From: an uncultured Bacteroidota bacterium
GTDB lineage: Bacteria; Bacteroidota; Bacteroidia; Chitinophagales; Chitinophagaceae
Length of the DNA stretch: 53,232 bases
NCBI GenBank assembly: GCA_903829015.1
Contig: CAIKOJ010000105.1
Coordinates: forward strand, 1 to 53,232
Direction: 5' to 3'
Part shown: positions 23,520-31,824 of the stretch, piece by piece
Numbering within the stretch: position 1 is the stretch's first letter
Layout: the number at the start of each line of letters is the position of its first letter
Notes under the pieces: generated by a model
Databases searched by the model: none
What the model was told of the DNA's origin: nothing
The model's input: the letters and a program-made list of their open reading frames with translations, nothing else
Position numbers and translations under genes: made by a program

Positions 23520-25166
23520 TCAGCGCTTATCCATTTCCATTTCTTCATGGTCATTTCTGCGACGGTTTAATGGAGCATGCTCAGTAACGCTAACCGCGTC
23601 GGTAAGTGTGAATGCTTCTACCGTATTAAGTTGCCTATACGAAGGTGCAAAAGAAACATCAGAACTGTCAGAGCTTCCACCGTGCTCACTGTCTGGCTCC
23701 AGTTCTTCGTCATCCTTCCCGGCTTTTTCTTTTTTATTGTGCCTGTGGAAAGGAATGTAGCCACCTGCATAAATATTAAAACCAGACTGCTTGTTAGCAA
23801 ACAATGCCAGCAGATCGTCGCTACCAATAAAAAACCCACTGATCCTGGCACCTATACCTACCTTCATTGACTTGGACATAGCACCATAAGTAATTGGCAA
23901 GCCTACACTAAATAAGCGGCAATCGTAGCGTGGTGTTACGGTAACCTGATTGTAGTACGAGTTACCAAAATTCTGCCTGTTAGCCATATTGGCAATAAAT
24001 GTGGCGTTCACATAAAAATGCTTGTATGCATGGTAGTCTGCGGCCAGATGCAGTGTTGTGGGCATGTACACTTTAGTATCCTGATGGCTGGTATCGGCAG
24101 TAAAACCGTGCGATTTAGCATAGGTTCTAAAATCTTCGAAGTTGGTTACATTGGCACTGAAGTCTTTTCCGGAAATAATACCATTGCCGGTAACGGTTGC
24201 ATTTGAATTATCGTTCTTACCGTAAGTTATAGAACCAATATCAACCAATGAAGCGGAAATACGGAACAAGTAGTTTTTCTCGGTGTATTTCTTTGCTTTT
24301 ACTTTCTTATCCTTATCACTGCTCTTTTCCTCTTTTTTCTGTTTAGGTGTGAATTCGTAGATCAAGCCAAAATCTGCACCAAAGCCACGACCATCTTTTG
24401 AACCAAAGAACTCACTGAAAATATTGTGATTGGATACACCATTGAGGATTGCACTTTTAGTGCTGATGATGTTGCTGGCAAACTCAATATCAGAATGGTT
24501 GACAAACAGCGAGTCGTTGTTGGACTTATACTGCGCGTCCAGATTGTTTCCTTTAAGACCCAGGTAGCCAATACCACCCAGATACTTCAGCGTAATGCCG
24601 GCTTTGAGTTCGTGTTGTGCATTTTCAAATAACACTGCTCCGCATGACAGACCAACCTCGCTCCAAACATGCGCTGTATAATTGAACTTATTTGAGGTAA
24701 GTACCAGATTGCCATCAGGCAGGTAAGTAGGGTCTGTAAGTGTGCGGTATAACGAGCGATCGAAATTGTTGAATTGGTTCATACCTCTGATACCAGTGGT
24801 AAGTGCAAAGCTCAATTTTTTACCAACACTCACCATTACTCCGGGCAGGTGTGCCTGAACATAAGGCGCCAGTAAACTAAACTGATTGCTGCTGTTGTAT
24901 TTGAATAAGTTGTCGGTGTTGCCGTTGTTGATAACATCGAGCAGACCGCCATTTCTGTTAATGGTACCCAGACTGTTATCCAGACCACCAGTGATTGAAA
25001 AAATGTCGATCACAAATCGTTCGTTATTGTCGGCGATACTAGCAGGGTTCAGGTACAAACTTTGTGTGCCACTCCAGTTACCTGTAGCTACACCCAGATT
25101 GTATTGGGCACGAGCGGATATTGAAGCAATAACAAGCAGTATAAATATGTGGTAAATTTTCTTCAT
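23520..25166 (-). CDS. DUF5723-family outer-membrane protein, long paralogue
   Basis: A 548-residue exported beta-barrel protein. After the signal peptide (IFILLVIASISARAQ) comes the family opening SLYLNPASIADNNERFVID, then repeated strands with NFDRSLYRTLTD and NRQNFGNSYYNQVTVTPRYD. It is clearly paralogous to the next gene (25239-26663). Two additions set it apart: a lysine-rich loop near residues 270-295 (EKSSDKDKKVKAKKY) and an acidic C-terminal tail of about 80 residues (DDEELEPDSEHGGSSDSSD). Function is unknown; the NPA motif recalls PorV/FadL-type barrels. It lies 72 nt downstream of its paralogue. Confidence 0.8.
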   Translation of the reverse strand: MKKIYHIFILLVIASISARAQYNLGVATGNWSGTQSLYLNPASIADNNERFVIDIFSITGGLDNSLGTINRNGGLLDVINNGNTDNLFKYNSSNQFSLLAPYVQAHLPGVMVSVGKKLSFALTTGIRGMNQFNNFDRSLYRTLTDPTYLPDGNLVLTSNKFNYTAHVWSEVGLSCGAVLFENAQHELKAGITLKYLGGIGYLGLKGNNLDAQYKSNNDSLFVNHSDIEFASNIISTKSAILNGVSNHNIFSEFFGSKDGRGFGADFGLIYEFTPKQKKEEKSSDKDKKVKAKKYTEKNYLFRISASLVDIGSITYGKNDNSNATVTGNGIISGKDFSANVTNFEDFRTYAKSHGFTADTSHQDTKVYMPTTLHLAADYHAYKHFYVNATFIANMANRQNFGNSYYNQVTVTPRYDCRLFSVGLPITYGAMSKSMKVGIGARISGFFIGSDDLLALFANKQSGFNIYAGGYIPFHRHNKKEKAGKDDEELEPDSEHGGSSDSSDVSFAPSYRQLNTVEAFTLTDAVSVTEHAPLNRRRNDHEEMEMDKR

Positions 25167-25238
25167 TCAACGTAATAATGCCCAGAGGCAGGCACTAAAG
25201 TAACACTAATATCTTAAACTATAAACAAATGGGTTGAT

Positions 25239-26663
25239 TTAATAATAATCTCCTTTTGACGCTTTTCGGAAGATAGGCACATAAAAACCGAAGAAGAAGC
25301 CAAAGCCGTGCTGGTTATCATTAATCAGTGCCAGCATATCATCGCTGCCGAAGAAGAACCCAGAGATTCGGAACCCGATACCCACTTTTATGTCTTTTGC
25401 CAGTGAACTGTAAGTAATTGGCAATCCCATTGTGATGAGCTTATAGTCAAATCTGGGAGTTATGGTCAGCTGGTTGTAGTAGGAATTGCCAACGTTCTGC
25501 CGGTTAGCCAGATTGGCAATATAGGTTGCATTTACATAAAATTTCTTCCATATCTGGTAGTCGGCTCCAATAATGAGAGAAGTGGGCATGTACACTTTTG
25601 TGGCTTTTGAGCCAGTATCAGCCTGAAAACCCTTGGATGCAATGTAATTTTTGAACTCTGTATAATTACTCACTTTGTCAGAAAGTTCCTTACCGGTCAG
25701 GTGGCCATCGCCGGAAACATTTACTACAAAGTTCTTACCTTCTTTATACTTAATGGAGCCTATATCTGTAATGGCTACGGAGGCAGTAAGGCGGTGACCT
25801 TCGGGCTTTTGCATTAACTGCGGCGGACCTATATCGTCTCCACTGCCAATATTATAGGTATATGTAACTCCCAAATCCATACCGAAACCGCTTCCGGCTT
25901 TAGCCCCAAACAACGAGCTGAAAATGCCCGATGCATCTACACCATTTTTAAATGCATTGTCTGCACTGATGGCGTTGCTGGCAAACTCCAGATCAGAATG
26001 CTGTGCGTAAAAAGTATCGTTGCCTTGTTTGTAAGTTACATCCAGGTTTTTGCCTTTCAAGCTCAGATAGTCTACCCCGCCCAGGTAGCGCAATGTGATG
26101 CCTGCTTTTATTTTGTGCGGACCGTTGTCAAGCACCTGTAGTGCGTAGCTCAGGCCTATTTCGCTCCAAACATGGGCAGTCCAGTTAAAGTTGTTGGTGG
26201 TAAAATGGTAGTCCTGATCTACGTGATCGCTGCTGGTAACGGTGCGGTACAAAGTAGGGTCGAAATGGTTGAACTGATTCATACCTCTGATACGGAAATT
26301 GAGGGCAAAACTCTGTTTCAGTTTGTCGTTGAGACTTATCATTATAGCAGGCAGACGCAGATCCAAAGCTGGTACAACCATGCTGAAAGGCTGATCGCCT
26401 GAAAATTTAAAAGCATCGCCATTGCTGCTGCCTATGTTACTGAGCTTCGAGAAAGTACCCAGGCTGTTATCAAGGGCTACATTCAATGAAAACAGGTTGA
26501 CCACAATTTTCTCGTTGCAGCCCGAAATACTGGCCGGGTTCAGGTACAGGGCATTGATGGCATCGTAACTGCCGGTTGCCAGACCCATGTACCTTTGCGC
26601 ATAGGTGCTGCCAAATGTCAGGCACATTAATGCTATGCTGCTTATTCTCTTTATATACATCAT
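25239..26663 (-). CDS. DUF5723-family outer-membrane protein, short paralogue
   Basis: A 474-residue exported barrel with signal peptide ALMCLTFGSTYAQ and the family opening NALYLNPASISGCNEKIV. Many blocks repeat those of the downstream paralogue: RGMNQFNHFDPTLYRT, WTAHVWSEIGLSYAL, YLGGVDYLSLKGKNLD and NRQNVGNSYYNQLTITPRFD. It lacks the acidic tail. The pair arose by tandem duplication and is probably co-transcribed, this gene first. Role unknown; possibly gliding, secretion or envelope structure. Confidence 0.8.
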   Translation of the reverse strand: MMYIKRISSIALMCLTFGSTYAQRYMGLATGSYDAINALYLNPASISGCNEKIVVNLFSLNVALDNSLGTFSKLSNIGSSNGDAFKFSGDQPFSMVVPALDLRLPAIMISLNDKLKQSFALNFRIRGMNQFNHFDPTLYRTVTSSDHVDQDYHFTTNNFNWTAHVWSEIGLSYALQVLDNGPHKIKAGITLRYLGGVDYLSLKGKNLDVTYKQGNDTFYAQHSDLEFASNAISADNAFKNGVDASGIFSSLFGAKAGSGFGMDLGVTYTYNIGSGDDIGPPQLMQKPEGHRLTASVAITDIGSIKYKEGKNFVVNVSGDGHLTGKELSDKVSNYTEFKNYIASKGFQADTGSKATKVYMPTSLIIGADYQIWKKFYVNATYIANLANRQNVGNSYYNQLTITPRFDYKLITMGLPITYSSLAKDIKVGIGFRISGFFFGSDDMLALINDNQHGFGFFFGFYVPIFRKASKGDYY

Positions 26664-26768
26664 GATCGTTGGTTAATGTTGTTAAACCAATAGTGTAAAA
26701 AAATGGTCAGGCGTATTTGATAATAAACTTACAAATAAAAACTATACCATCATATGACTTGACTCAGA

Positions 26769-27500
26769 TTAAACTGAAAGGCAGCGCTTGTACATCTGTA
26801 TCACATTCTCCAGGCCATAATACAACGCATCTGATATGAGGGCGTGGCCAATAGATACTTCGAGCAGACCGGGTAATGACTGCGCAAAGTATTTAAGGTT
26901 TTGCCTGTCGAGATCGTGGCCGGCATTGATACCCAGTCCGTTTTCGGCGGCAATGGCAGCGGCTTTGATGTATGCGGCTATGGCTTCTTCTTTGTTAGTG
27001 GCGTAATTTCTGGCATAGTCTTCGGTATATAGCTCTATGCGGTCGGTGCCGGTGAGCTTGGCGGCGGCTACAATGCTTTCCACCGGGTCTACAAAAATAG
27101 AAACTCTGATACCGGCTTTTTTAAACACTGCGATGATCTGCTGCAGATACTCCCGCTCACCAACAGTATCCCAGCCATGATTGGAGGTTAGCTGGTTGGG
27201 GTCGTCAGGTACCAGTGTTACCTGCTCAGGTTTTACAGCGAGTACCAGCTCCACAAACTTATCTTCTTTGGGGTTGCCCTCTATATTGAATTCCGCCCCG
27301 GCAAACTTAGGGATGATACCACTAATAGCTCTTACATCGCTGTACCGTATATGGCGTTCATCGGGCCGGGGATGCACTGTTATGCCCTCGGCACCGAACC
27401 TCAGGCAATCGATAGCTGCCTGCAGCACATCGGGGTTATTGCCTCCACGGCTGTTGCGCAGGGTAGCTATCTTGTTGATATTTACGGAAAGCTTTGTCAT
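26769..27500 (-). CDS. pdxJ: Pyridoxine 5'-phosphate synthase
   Basis: A 243-residue TIM-barrel enzyme that condenses 1-deoxyxylulose 5-phosphate with 3-amino-2-oxopropyl phosphate to make pyridoxine 5'-phosphate (vitamin B6). Signatures are TKLSVNINKIATLRNSRGG, ITVHPRPDERHIR, the phosphate loop near INAGHDLDRQNL and SIGHALISDALYYGL. I chose the ATG at 27500 (MTKLSVNIN). The gene stands alone on the minus strand. Confidence 0.96.
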   Translation of the reverse strand: MTKLSVNINKIATLRNSRGGNNPDVLQAAIDCLRFGAEGITVHPRPDERHIRYSDVRAISGIIPKFAGAEFNIEGNPKEDKFVELVLAVKPEQVTLVPDDPNQLTSNHGWDTVGEREYLQQIIAVFKKAGIRVSIFVDPVESIVAAAKLTGTDRIELYTEDYARNYATNKEEAIAAYIKAAAIAAENGLGINAGHDLDRQNLKYFAQSLPGLLEVSIGHALISDALYYGLENVIQMYKRCLSV

Positions 27501-27579
27501 TAATGGCAAAATTATGTGAAATAGCACTCTTAAAAGGTGCCAAGTACAAATTGCAGGATTACTTCCGATTTAATTTGAT

Positions 27580-27861
27580 TTAAGCCGTGTGTACCGGTTC
27601 AGACATACTATACAATGTATCGGGGCAGAAATCAAGGGGTGCTGATATTATTGTACCATCAAGTTCCTTCATTTTTGCAAGTCCTTCCCATTGAATAGTT
27701 GGGTAATCATCTATACTAGCGGCCAGAAAAACCTCCTGCTTTTTTAAAACAGGGAAATCATTTAGCAGTGGTTCAAAGTTTATCTTTCTTTGTTCGTTAT
27801 TTTCGAATACAACAGTTATGGTGTATGGTTGAATATCCACGATTGATTTGATAAAATGCAT
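27580..27861 (-). CDS. DUF2442-domain protein
   Basis: A 93-residue protein with a DUF2442-like core: KSIVDIQPYTITVVFENNEQ, a middle helix with NFEPLL, and YPTIQWEGLAKMKELDGT. It starts 4 nt after the DUF4160 gene, the usual order for this pair. The two domains are common as a pair in bacteria and have been suggested to be toxin-antitoxin or nucleic-acid-related modules, but a function has not been shown to my knowledge. Confidence 0.75.
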   Translation of the reverse strand: MHFIKSIVDIQPYTITVVFENNEQRKINFEPLLNDFPVLKKQEVFLAASIDDYPTIQWEGLAKMKELDGTIISAPLDFCPDTLYSMSEPVHTA

Positions 27862-27865
27862 AATG

Positions 27866-28129
27866 CTATCTTAATGGTTCGATTCTAGATATAATTCCTC
27901 CATCTTTAAGAGACTGTTCATAGTTTGCTATCAGTTCGTCTTTGTGTATTTCAGCCCATGCCTGGACAAGCCTCAATGCTTTTTTAGGTAAACTGCCCTC
28001 AATGATTTCGCCATCAGTTATACTAATTTGCGCCTGATTTTCTCCGTAACTAGCATGAAAATGTGGCGGCAAATGATCTTTAAAGAACATTCTTATAATT
28101 ATACCATAAAAACGGCAAATTTCCGGCAT
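27866..28129 (-). CDS. DUF4160-domain protein
   Basis: An 87-residue protein with the hallmark MFFKDHLPPHFHASYGE near residue 15, then ISITDGEIIEGSLPKKALRL and a helical end (LVQAWAEIHKDELIANYEQ). The conserved PPHFH segment may bind metal or form an active site (inference). It is the first gene of a two-gene unit with DUF2442. Confidence 0.8.
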   Translation of the reverse strand: MPEICRFYGIIIRMFFKDHLPPHFHASYGENQAQISITDGEIIEGSLPKKALRLVQAWAEIHKDELIANYEQSLKDGGIISRIEPLR

Positions 28130-28641
28130 CTATACTTTTTATTACAAATTTAAATCAAATTATTAATAGGTTCGGGATTTGTTGAATAATGGTAACGGTA
28201 TGCCCACCGTGGAGATAAAGCGGCAGCTATACTTTGCCGTTGGCTACGGCGGGCAAAGAGGAAATTTCCCATTTTTTACAAAAAGTACGTGAAAAATTTA
28301 AAATGCTGGTAATCAATAGTTTATACTTGTTTTGTGAAAAAGAATTTCCCAAAAACTACCCACTTTTTTCCCATGTCGCATGATCGGGAATTGCAATATT
28401 TAATGGGTTTCAGTATCACAGTTTCGGATTCCTTAATCGTACAATACTCCTGTTGAATATTACTTCGCCCAACTTCATACAACTGCTGGAAATCTTCCGG
28501 TTTCTTCCGGTGCCGGAAGTACCGGAAATGGTGTAACTAATTGGTTGTCAATTGTTTTTTGTAGTAATTGCGGATTTAAGCCACTCCCGGCGCTCGAGGC
28601 TATACTGGGCAGACTCGGCTACTACAAAATCATATTTTATC
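28130..28641. other. Intergenic region with CCGGAA palindromes
   Basis: A 512-nt stretch without a credible gene. A cluster at about 28494-28528 carries four TTCCGG/CCGGAA elements, with CTTCCGG (28504-28510) and CCGGAAG (28513-28519) forming a tight hairpin around TG. The rest looks like decayed sequence. Confidence 0.4.
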
Positions 28642-29058
28642 TTATGGATAATTGATTTCCCAACCCAGACTATCCAAATCCCTAAAGTTTAGATCATATC
28701 TTTTGATGTAAAGATTATTTGCAATTACCTCGCTCCAGGGTGTATTTTCAATTGTATTGGCATCAAAAATAAAAATCATCGTTTTACCATTGGTAGGGTT
28801 AAAAATATCTTCAGCACATTGATGACCAGAAAATAACCCAGATTGATGAGGATATATCTTTGCGTGACTTGAATCATTTACAAGATTTGCATATCCATCA
28901 CGTATATTTAAATTTGAGTCTGGGAAATAGGGATCGCACATAAAGTAAATAACCTTCGTTGAGTTGTTATTTACTTTTACGTAATCATGCAGGCATTTTC
29001 TTGCCTTACATCCCAGCAAAACAAAGCCAAATAAAAACAGGTATCTATAATTTGCCAT
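28642..29058 (-). CDS. Hypothetical lipoprotein
   Basis: A 138-residue protein with a short signal peptide and lipobox LLGC (YLFLFGFVLLGCKARK). The mature part has repeated hydrophobic strands and the phrases KVIYFMCDPYFPDSN and MIFIFDANTIENTPW. The latter resembles small Bacteroidota lipoproteins with a beta-sandwich fold, but I cannot assign a family. It stands alone in a repeat-rich stretch. Confidence 0.6.
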   Translation of the reverse strand: MANYRYLFLFGFVLLGCKARKCLHDYVKVNNNSTKVIYFMCDPYFPDSNLNIRDGYANLVNDSSHAKIYPHQSGLFSGHQCAEDIFNPTNGKTMIFIFDANTIENTPWSEVIANNLYIKRYDLNFRDLDSLGWEINYP

Positions 29059-29110
29059 AATGAATTAATATAAATCGAACAATGCCTCTCTGGTCGAAAA
29101 GATTCGAGGA

Positions 29111-29210
29111 GGGCTTACTCATGCCGAGTAAAACCCTAAACCCCTAAAAGGGGCTTACACATGCCGAGTAAAACCCCAAACCCCTAAAGGGGCTTCCCCA
29201 TGCGGAGTAC
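29111..29210. repeat. 40-bp imperfect tandem repeat, 2.5 copies
   Basis: Units begin GGGCTTACTCATGCCGAGTA (29111), GGGCTTACACATGCCGAGTA (29151) and a diverged GGGCTTCCCCATGCGGAGTA (29190). Each of the first two ends in AAACCCCTAAA, so that CCCCTAAAGGGG palindromes form at the joints. Spacers are not unique, so this is not CRISPR. Confidence 0.75.
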
Positions 29211-29283
29211 TCAGCGAGGATAAACGACTTTTACACTTATTGTAAATATCGGGTATTGTTACATAACTGCAAAATGAAAAATC

Positions 29284-29340
29284 CATGACAGGACGTGTGC
29301 GACCTGTGATGGGACAAATACGGCCTGTGATAGAATATTG
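29284..29340. repeat. 21-bp imperfect tandem repeat, about 2.7 copies
   Basis: Units are CATGACAGGACGTGTGCGAC+C (29284), TGTGATGGGACAAATACGGC+C (29305) and a partial TGTGATAGAATATTG (29326). On the minus strand the repeat would encode a seven-residue ITGRxxP pattern, but no credible gene surrounds it. Confidence 0.5.
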
Positions 29341-29447
29341 TTTTTTGGCTGGACACTGAACAGGAAGTACCCGCAATCAATAGAGAATGTGTAAATTGTA
29401 TTCGTTTATATGCTGATGCGATATTGTTAATGATAAATCTGCTGCCA

Positions 29448-29924
29448 ATGAGCCATTTTAAATACATTTTGATACTCTGTGTTCTTTTTGGTTCGTGCAG
29501 TAAGCCGGAATCTGTGGTTCCCTTATCTAGGTTCAGTATTTCGCTTAACGGGAAAACAATAAACGATACTAGCTCAGCAACTGATGTAATTACCGTTACC
29601 TGCACCAAGGGTATAGGCAGCCGGGCAGGCAGTGTATCTGTTGCAGTATCCGGTACAAAACTGCATTTGAATTTAGATGGTAACTGGAATGCCACCATGT
29701 TATATACCGAGGTGGGTACTTACTGGATCAACTCCCCCGGCAGTATAGATTCAGTGAAAGATATGGCAGACCCGGGTAACACATATTCCATGGACAGCAT
29801 CGGTGGGTCTACTATTACGGTTGCCAGTTATACTGCTGCGGAAATAAAGGGTACTTTCAGTATTACTCTCAGAAGGGATGGGGTTAGTTATCCTGCCAAC
29901 GGCAGTTTTGATTTCAAGAGGTAA
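29448..29924 (+). CDS. Hypothetical lipoprotein (DUF6252-like)
   Basis: A 158-residue lipoprotein. The signal peptide is SHFKYILILCVLFGSC, with the acylated Cys in FGSC, so I chose the ATG at 29448 over upstream starts. The mature part begins with a FSISLNGKTIND strand and continues as a beta-sandwich with GTFSITLRRDG and GSFDFKR at the end, as in DUF6252-type Bacteroidota lipoproteins. No function is known. Confidence 0.6.
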   Translation: MSHFKYILILCVLFGSCSKPESVVPLSRFSISLNGKTINDTSSATDVITVTCTKGIGSRAGSVSVAVSGTKLHLNLDGNWNATMLYTEVGTYWINSPGSIDSVKDMADPGNTYSMDSIGGSTITVASYTAAEIKGTFSITLRRDGVSYPANGSFDFKR

Positions 29925-30050
29925 TTGCCGGGCGGACTGCAATCGTTGCAATGGGTTAGTATTAATGTTGGCATATGTAGTTGTTAGCGGCTTTACAAAC
30001 CATCAGCTCCATACCTTTGAATGCCTTTGCAAAAGGAGTTTTATTGGCAG

Positions 30051-30070
30051 TTCCGGATACATATCCGGAA
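30051..30070. repeat. Perfect 9-bp hairpin TTCCGGATA-CA-TATCCGGAA
   Basis: A tight inverted repeat in the gap between two lipoprotein genes, 38 nt before the second. It shares the TTCCGG element with the cluster at 28494-28528. A terminator, processing site or remnant of a mobile repeat is possible. Confidence 0.6.
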
Positions 30071-30107
30071 CAACGAAGGAAAAAGTTAAGTAGTAAAAAA
30101 CAGTTGT

Positions 30108-30698
30108 ATGCTATTGAAACAATTAAACTTGTTGGGACTGGTAACATTACTTTTATTCTGTACATGCAAGAAAAAAAGTGGTACCATTCCTATTGACTCA
30201 GCTGTAAAAGAGTTTTACAGTTTTGCCCCAGGGACCTACTGGATATACTACGATTCTTTAACTGGTCAAACAGATAGTTTTTTAGTAAGTCAGGATGATA
30301 CGCGAGTAACTTCAAGTTCCCATGAAGCGATCGAGACTATTGTTATTATGATATATAAAAACGGTGTACCAGACTCTGTTTATATTTCATGGAATTTAAT
30401 TGAATACGGAGTTGGTTTTGAATTTATGCCATATCACCCTGGTAGTATTGGTCGATGCGGCTGTGGATTTAACTATCCTTATTCACGACCTGGTACACTT
30501 AATGCTATCAACATATTCAATTCGTATGATTTAAATGGCAATAATTACCAAACTGTCTTGGAGACCAAAGGTGCGGATTACACAAATACCAATAATGATA
30601 CTTTTTTTATTTCAACCAATGCAGGCCTTATCGGCATATATACTCATTCTGTACTTCCCTTTAGATTGTCATTAATTAGATACAAAATAATTCATTGA
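30108..30698 (+). CDS. Hypothetical lipoprotein
   Basis: A 196-residue protein with lipobox LFCTC (LLGLVTLLLFCTCKKK). The mature part opens with FYSFAPGTYWIYYDSLTGQTD, a motif common in secreted Bacteroidota beta proteins, and includes a Cys pair in IGRCGCGFNYPY. AT-rich codons suggest it is not a core gene. No family assigned. Confidence 0.6.
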   Translation: MLLKQLNLLGLVTLLLFCTCKKKSGTIPIDSAVKEFYSFAPGTYWIYYDSLTGQTDSFLVSQDDTRVTSSSHEAIETIVIMIYKNGVPDSVYISWNLIEYGVGFEFMPYHPGSIGRCGCGFNYPYSRPGTLNAINIFNSYDLNGNNYQTVLETKGADYTNTNNDTFFISTNAGLIGIYTHSVLPFRLSLIRYKIIH

Positions 30699-30735
30699 AA
30701 AATTCCGTAATCGCGTTTCAAACGCTTTTCCGTTA

Positions 30736-30758
30736 GATCCTCGTCGCAGGCGAGGATC
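30736..30758. terminator. Hairpin GATCCTCG-N7-CGAGGATC
   Basis: A perfect 8-bp stem between two convergent genes (lipoprotein and orphan). It probably ends transcription from one or both sides, though no long T-run follows. Confidence 0.45.
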
Positions 30759-30769
30759 AGTGAGGGGGG

Positions 30770-31096
30770 CTAACCATATTTTACTAGTTTTGAAAAATCC
30801 GGCACTATGGGTGCTGTAGATTTGAAATATTTTCCCTTAGCTAGTATCTCTACTGTTTTTTTTATTTCACTAAATGAAACTTCTTTAACAATAATTAAAT
30901 TGTTATCGACAGAATAATATCCATATTCTTCAAATTCTGAAGAAACATCCTGCGACAATCTTGTCAAATCGTAAACAATTATTGAAAAATAATCCCCACG
31001 GATTTCAACAACCAAATCATTTCTGTATCCCTTATTTAAGGCTTCAAAATTTGCCAATTGGCTATTGTCCAAACAATAAAATTCAATAAAATTCAT
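30770..31096 (-). CDS. Hypothetical protein, AT-rich orphan
   Basis: A 108-residue soluble protein without a signal peptide (MNFIEFYCLDNSQLANFEAL...). It is rich in acidic, aromatic and Ile/Val residues and its codons are noticeably more AT-rich than those of flanking housekeeping genes. Small acidic proteins of this kind include immunity proteins of polymorphic toxins, but nothing specific supports that here. Not recognised. Confidence 0.55.
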   Translation of the reverse strand: MNFIEFYCLDNSQLANFEALNKGYRNDLVVEIRGDYFSIIVYDLTRLSQDVSSEFEEYGYYSVDNNLIIVKEVSFSEIKKTVEILAKGKYFKSTAPIVPDFSKLVKYG

Positions 31097-31287
31097 TTGA
31101 TCATTTTTAAAACGGTGACATTTTAACTTGATGTAGTAATGATTGGAATTTTTCTAAAGAATTTTGTGCTTCCGAACAAGTACTTTTAACATAAGTCTTA
31201 TCCACAGAAGTACTGTAAATATCCATGGTGGTAATTGCACATTGCGAGAAGACCTTTCTTTTTTTGGTGTGTGCGAGCTTACATTTT

Positions 31288-31800
31288 TTACTTTCCTGAA
31301 ATGATCTTTGCCAGATCTTCTTCGACGCTCTTTAATGCCGACTCGGTGATGCGGCCTGCTTCTTTGCCGTCTTTGAGGAGGATGATGGTGGGCACCAGGC
31401 TTATGTTGTATTGTTTTTGTTCTCCGTTCTTTGTTTTCTTTTCGCGGTCGGTGCCAAACATGGTTACACCTGTGAGCGGGTAGCCAACCTGCTGCAGCAC
31501 TTTGGTGAATTTGGGCAGCAGATAATGTGAGTCGTCGCACCAGGTACCTATGAATACCACGATCGTGTACTCTTTTAACCGAGATTGCAGCACAGCCATT
31601 GCGTCGGCAACGGGTTTGTATTCATCTATACCACTCTGCAGCCAGTTAAAGCTGGTTTCTGTAAATAGGTCGTTGAATGTGATGGGACCGTTGAACACCA
31701 TCTGCCCATTCTTCACGTCTCTGGTTGTATCATAGGTTTTGGTCTGTGCACCGGCAGATATGTTTATCATAAGTAGTAAGGCCAGGAGTAATTTGTACAT
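31288..31800 (-). CDS. Exported thioredoxin-fold protein with WCDDS site
   Basis: A 170-residue protein with signal peptide LLLALLLMINISAGAQ. The thioredoxin fold shows IVVFIGTWCDDSHYLLPKF and the cis-proline strand SLVPTIILLKDGKEAG. Only the first Cys of the usual CxxC is present (WCDDS), so it cannot cycle a disulfide alone; a monothiol role is likely. This WC-acidic-S pattern recurs in Bacteroidota relatives. It is the 24-nt neighbour downstream of the MerR gene. Confidence 0.82.
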   Translation of the reverse strand: MYKLLLALLLMINISAGAQTKTYDTTRDVKNGQMVFNGPITFNDLFTETSFNWLQSGIDEYKPVADAMAVLQSRLKEYTIVVFIGTWCDDSHYLLPKFTKVLQQVGYPLTGVTMFGTDREKKTKNGEQKQYNISLVPTIILLKDGKEAGRITESALKSVEEDLAKIISGK

Positions 31801-31824
31801 GATCAGGTTGGTTTGTGCCGGAAA

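Larger units (their letters stand above)
29059..29447. other. Intergenic region with two degenerate tandem repeats
   Basis: A 389-nt gap. It contains a roughly 40-bp repeat (29111-29210) with CCCCTAAAGGGG-type palindromes and a 21-bp repeat (29284-29340). No RNA gene is recognised. Both are listed separately. Confidence 0.5.

Noticed and set aside
29111-29210. CRISPR-like array
   Set aside because: Only 2.5 adjoining copies, no unique spacers and no cas genes.
31154-31540. Arg/His-rich frame overlapping the thioredoxin-like gene
   Set aside because: Out-of-frame shadow; no conserved features and poor composition.
31288-31800. WCDDS site as a broken thioredoxin
   Set aside because: The WC-acidic-S pattern recurs in this Bacteroidota family, so it is probably normal, not a defect.
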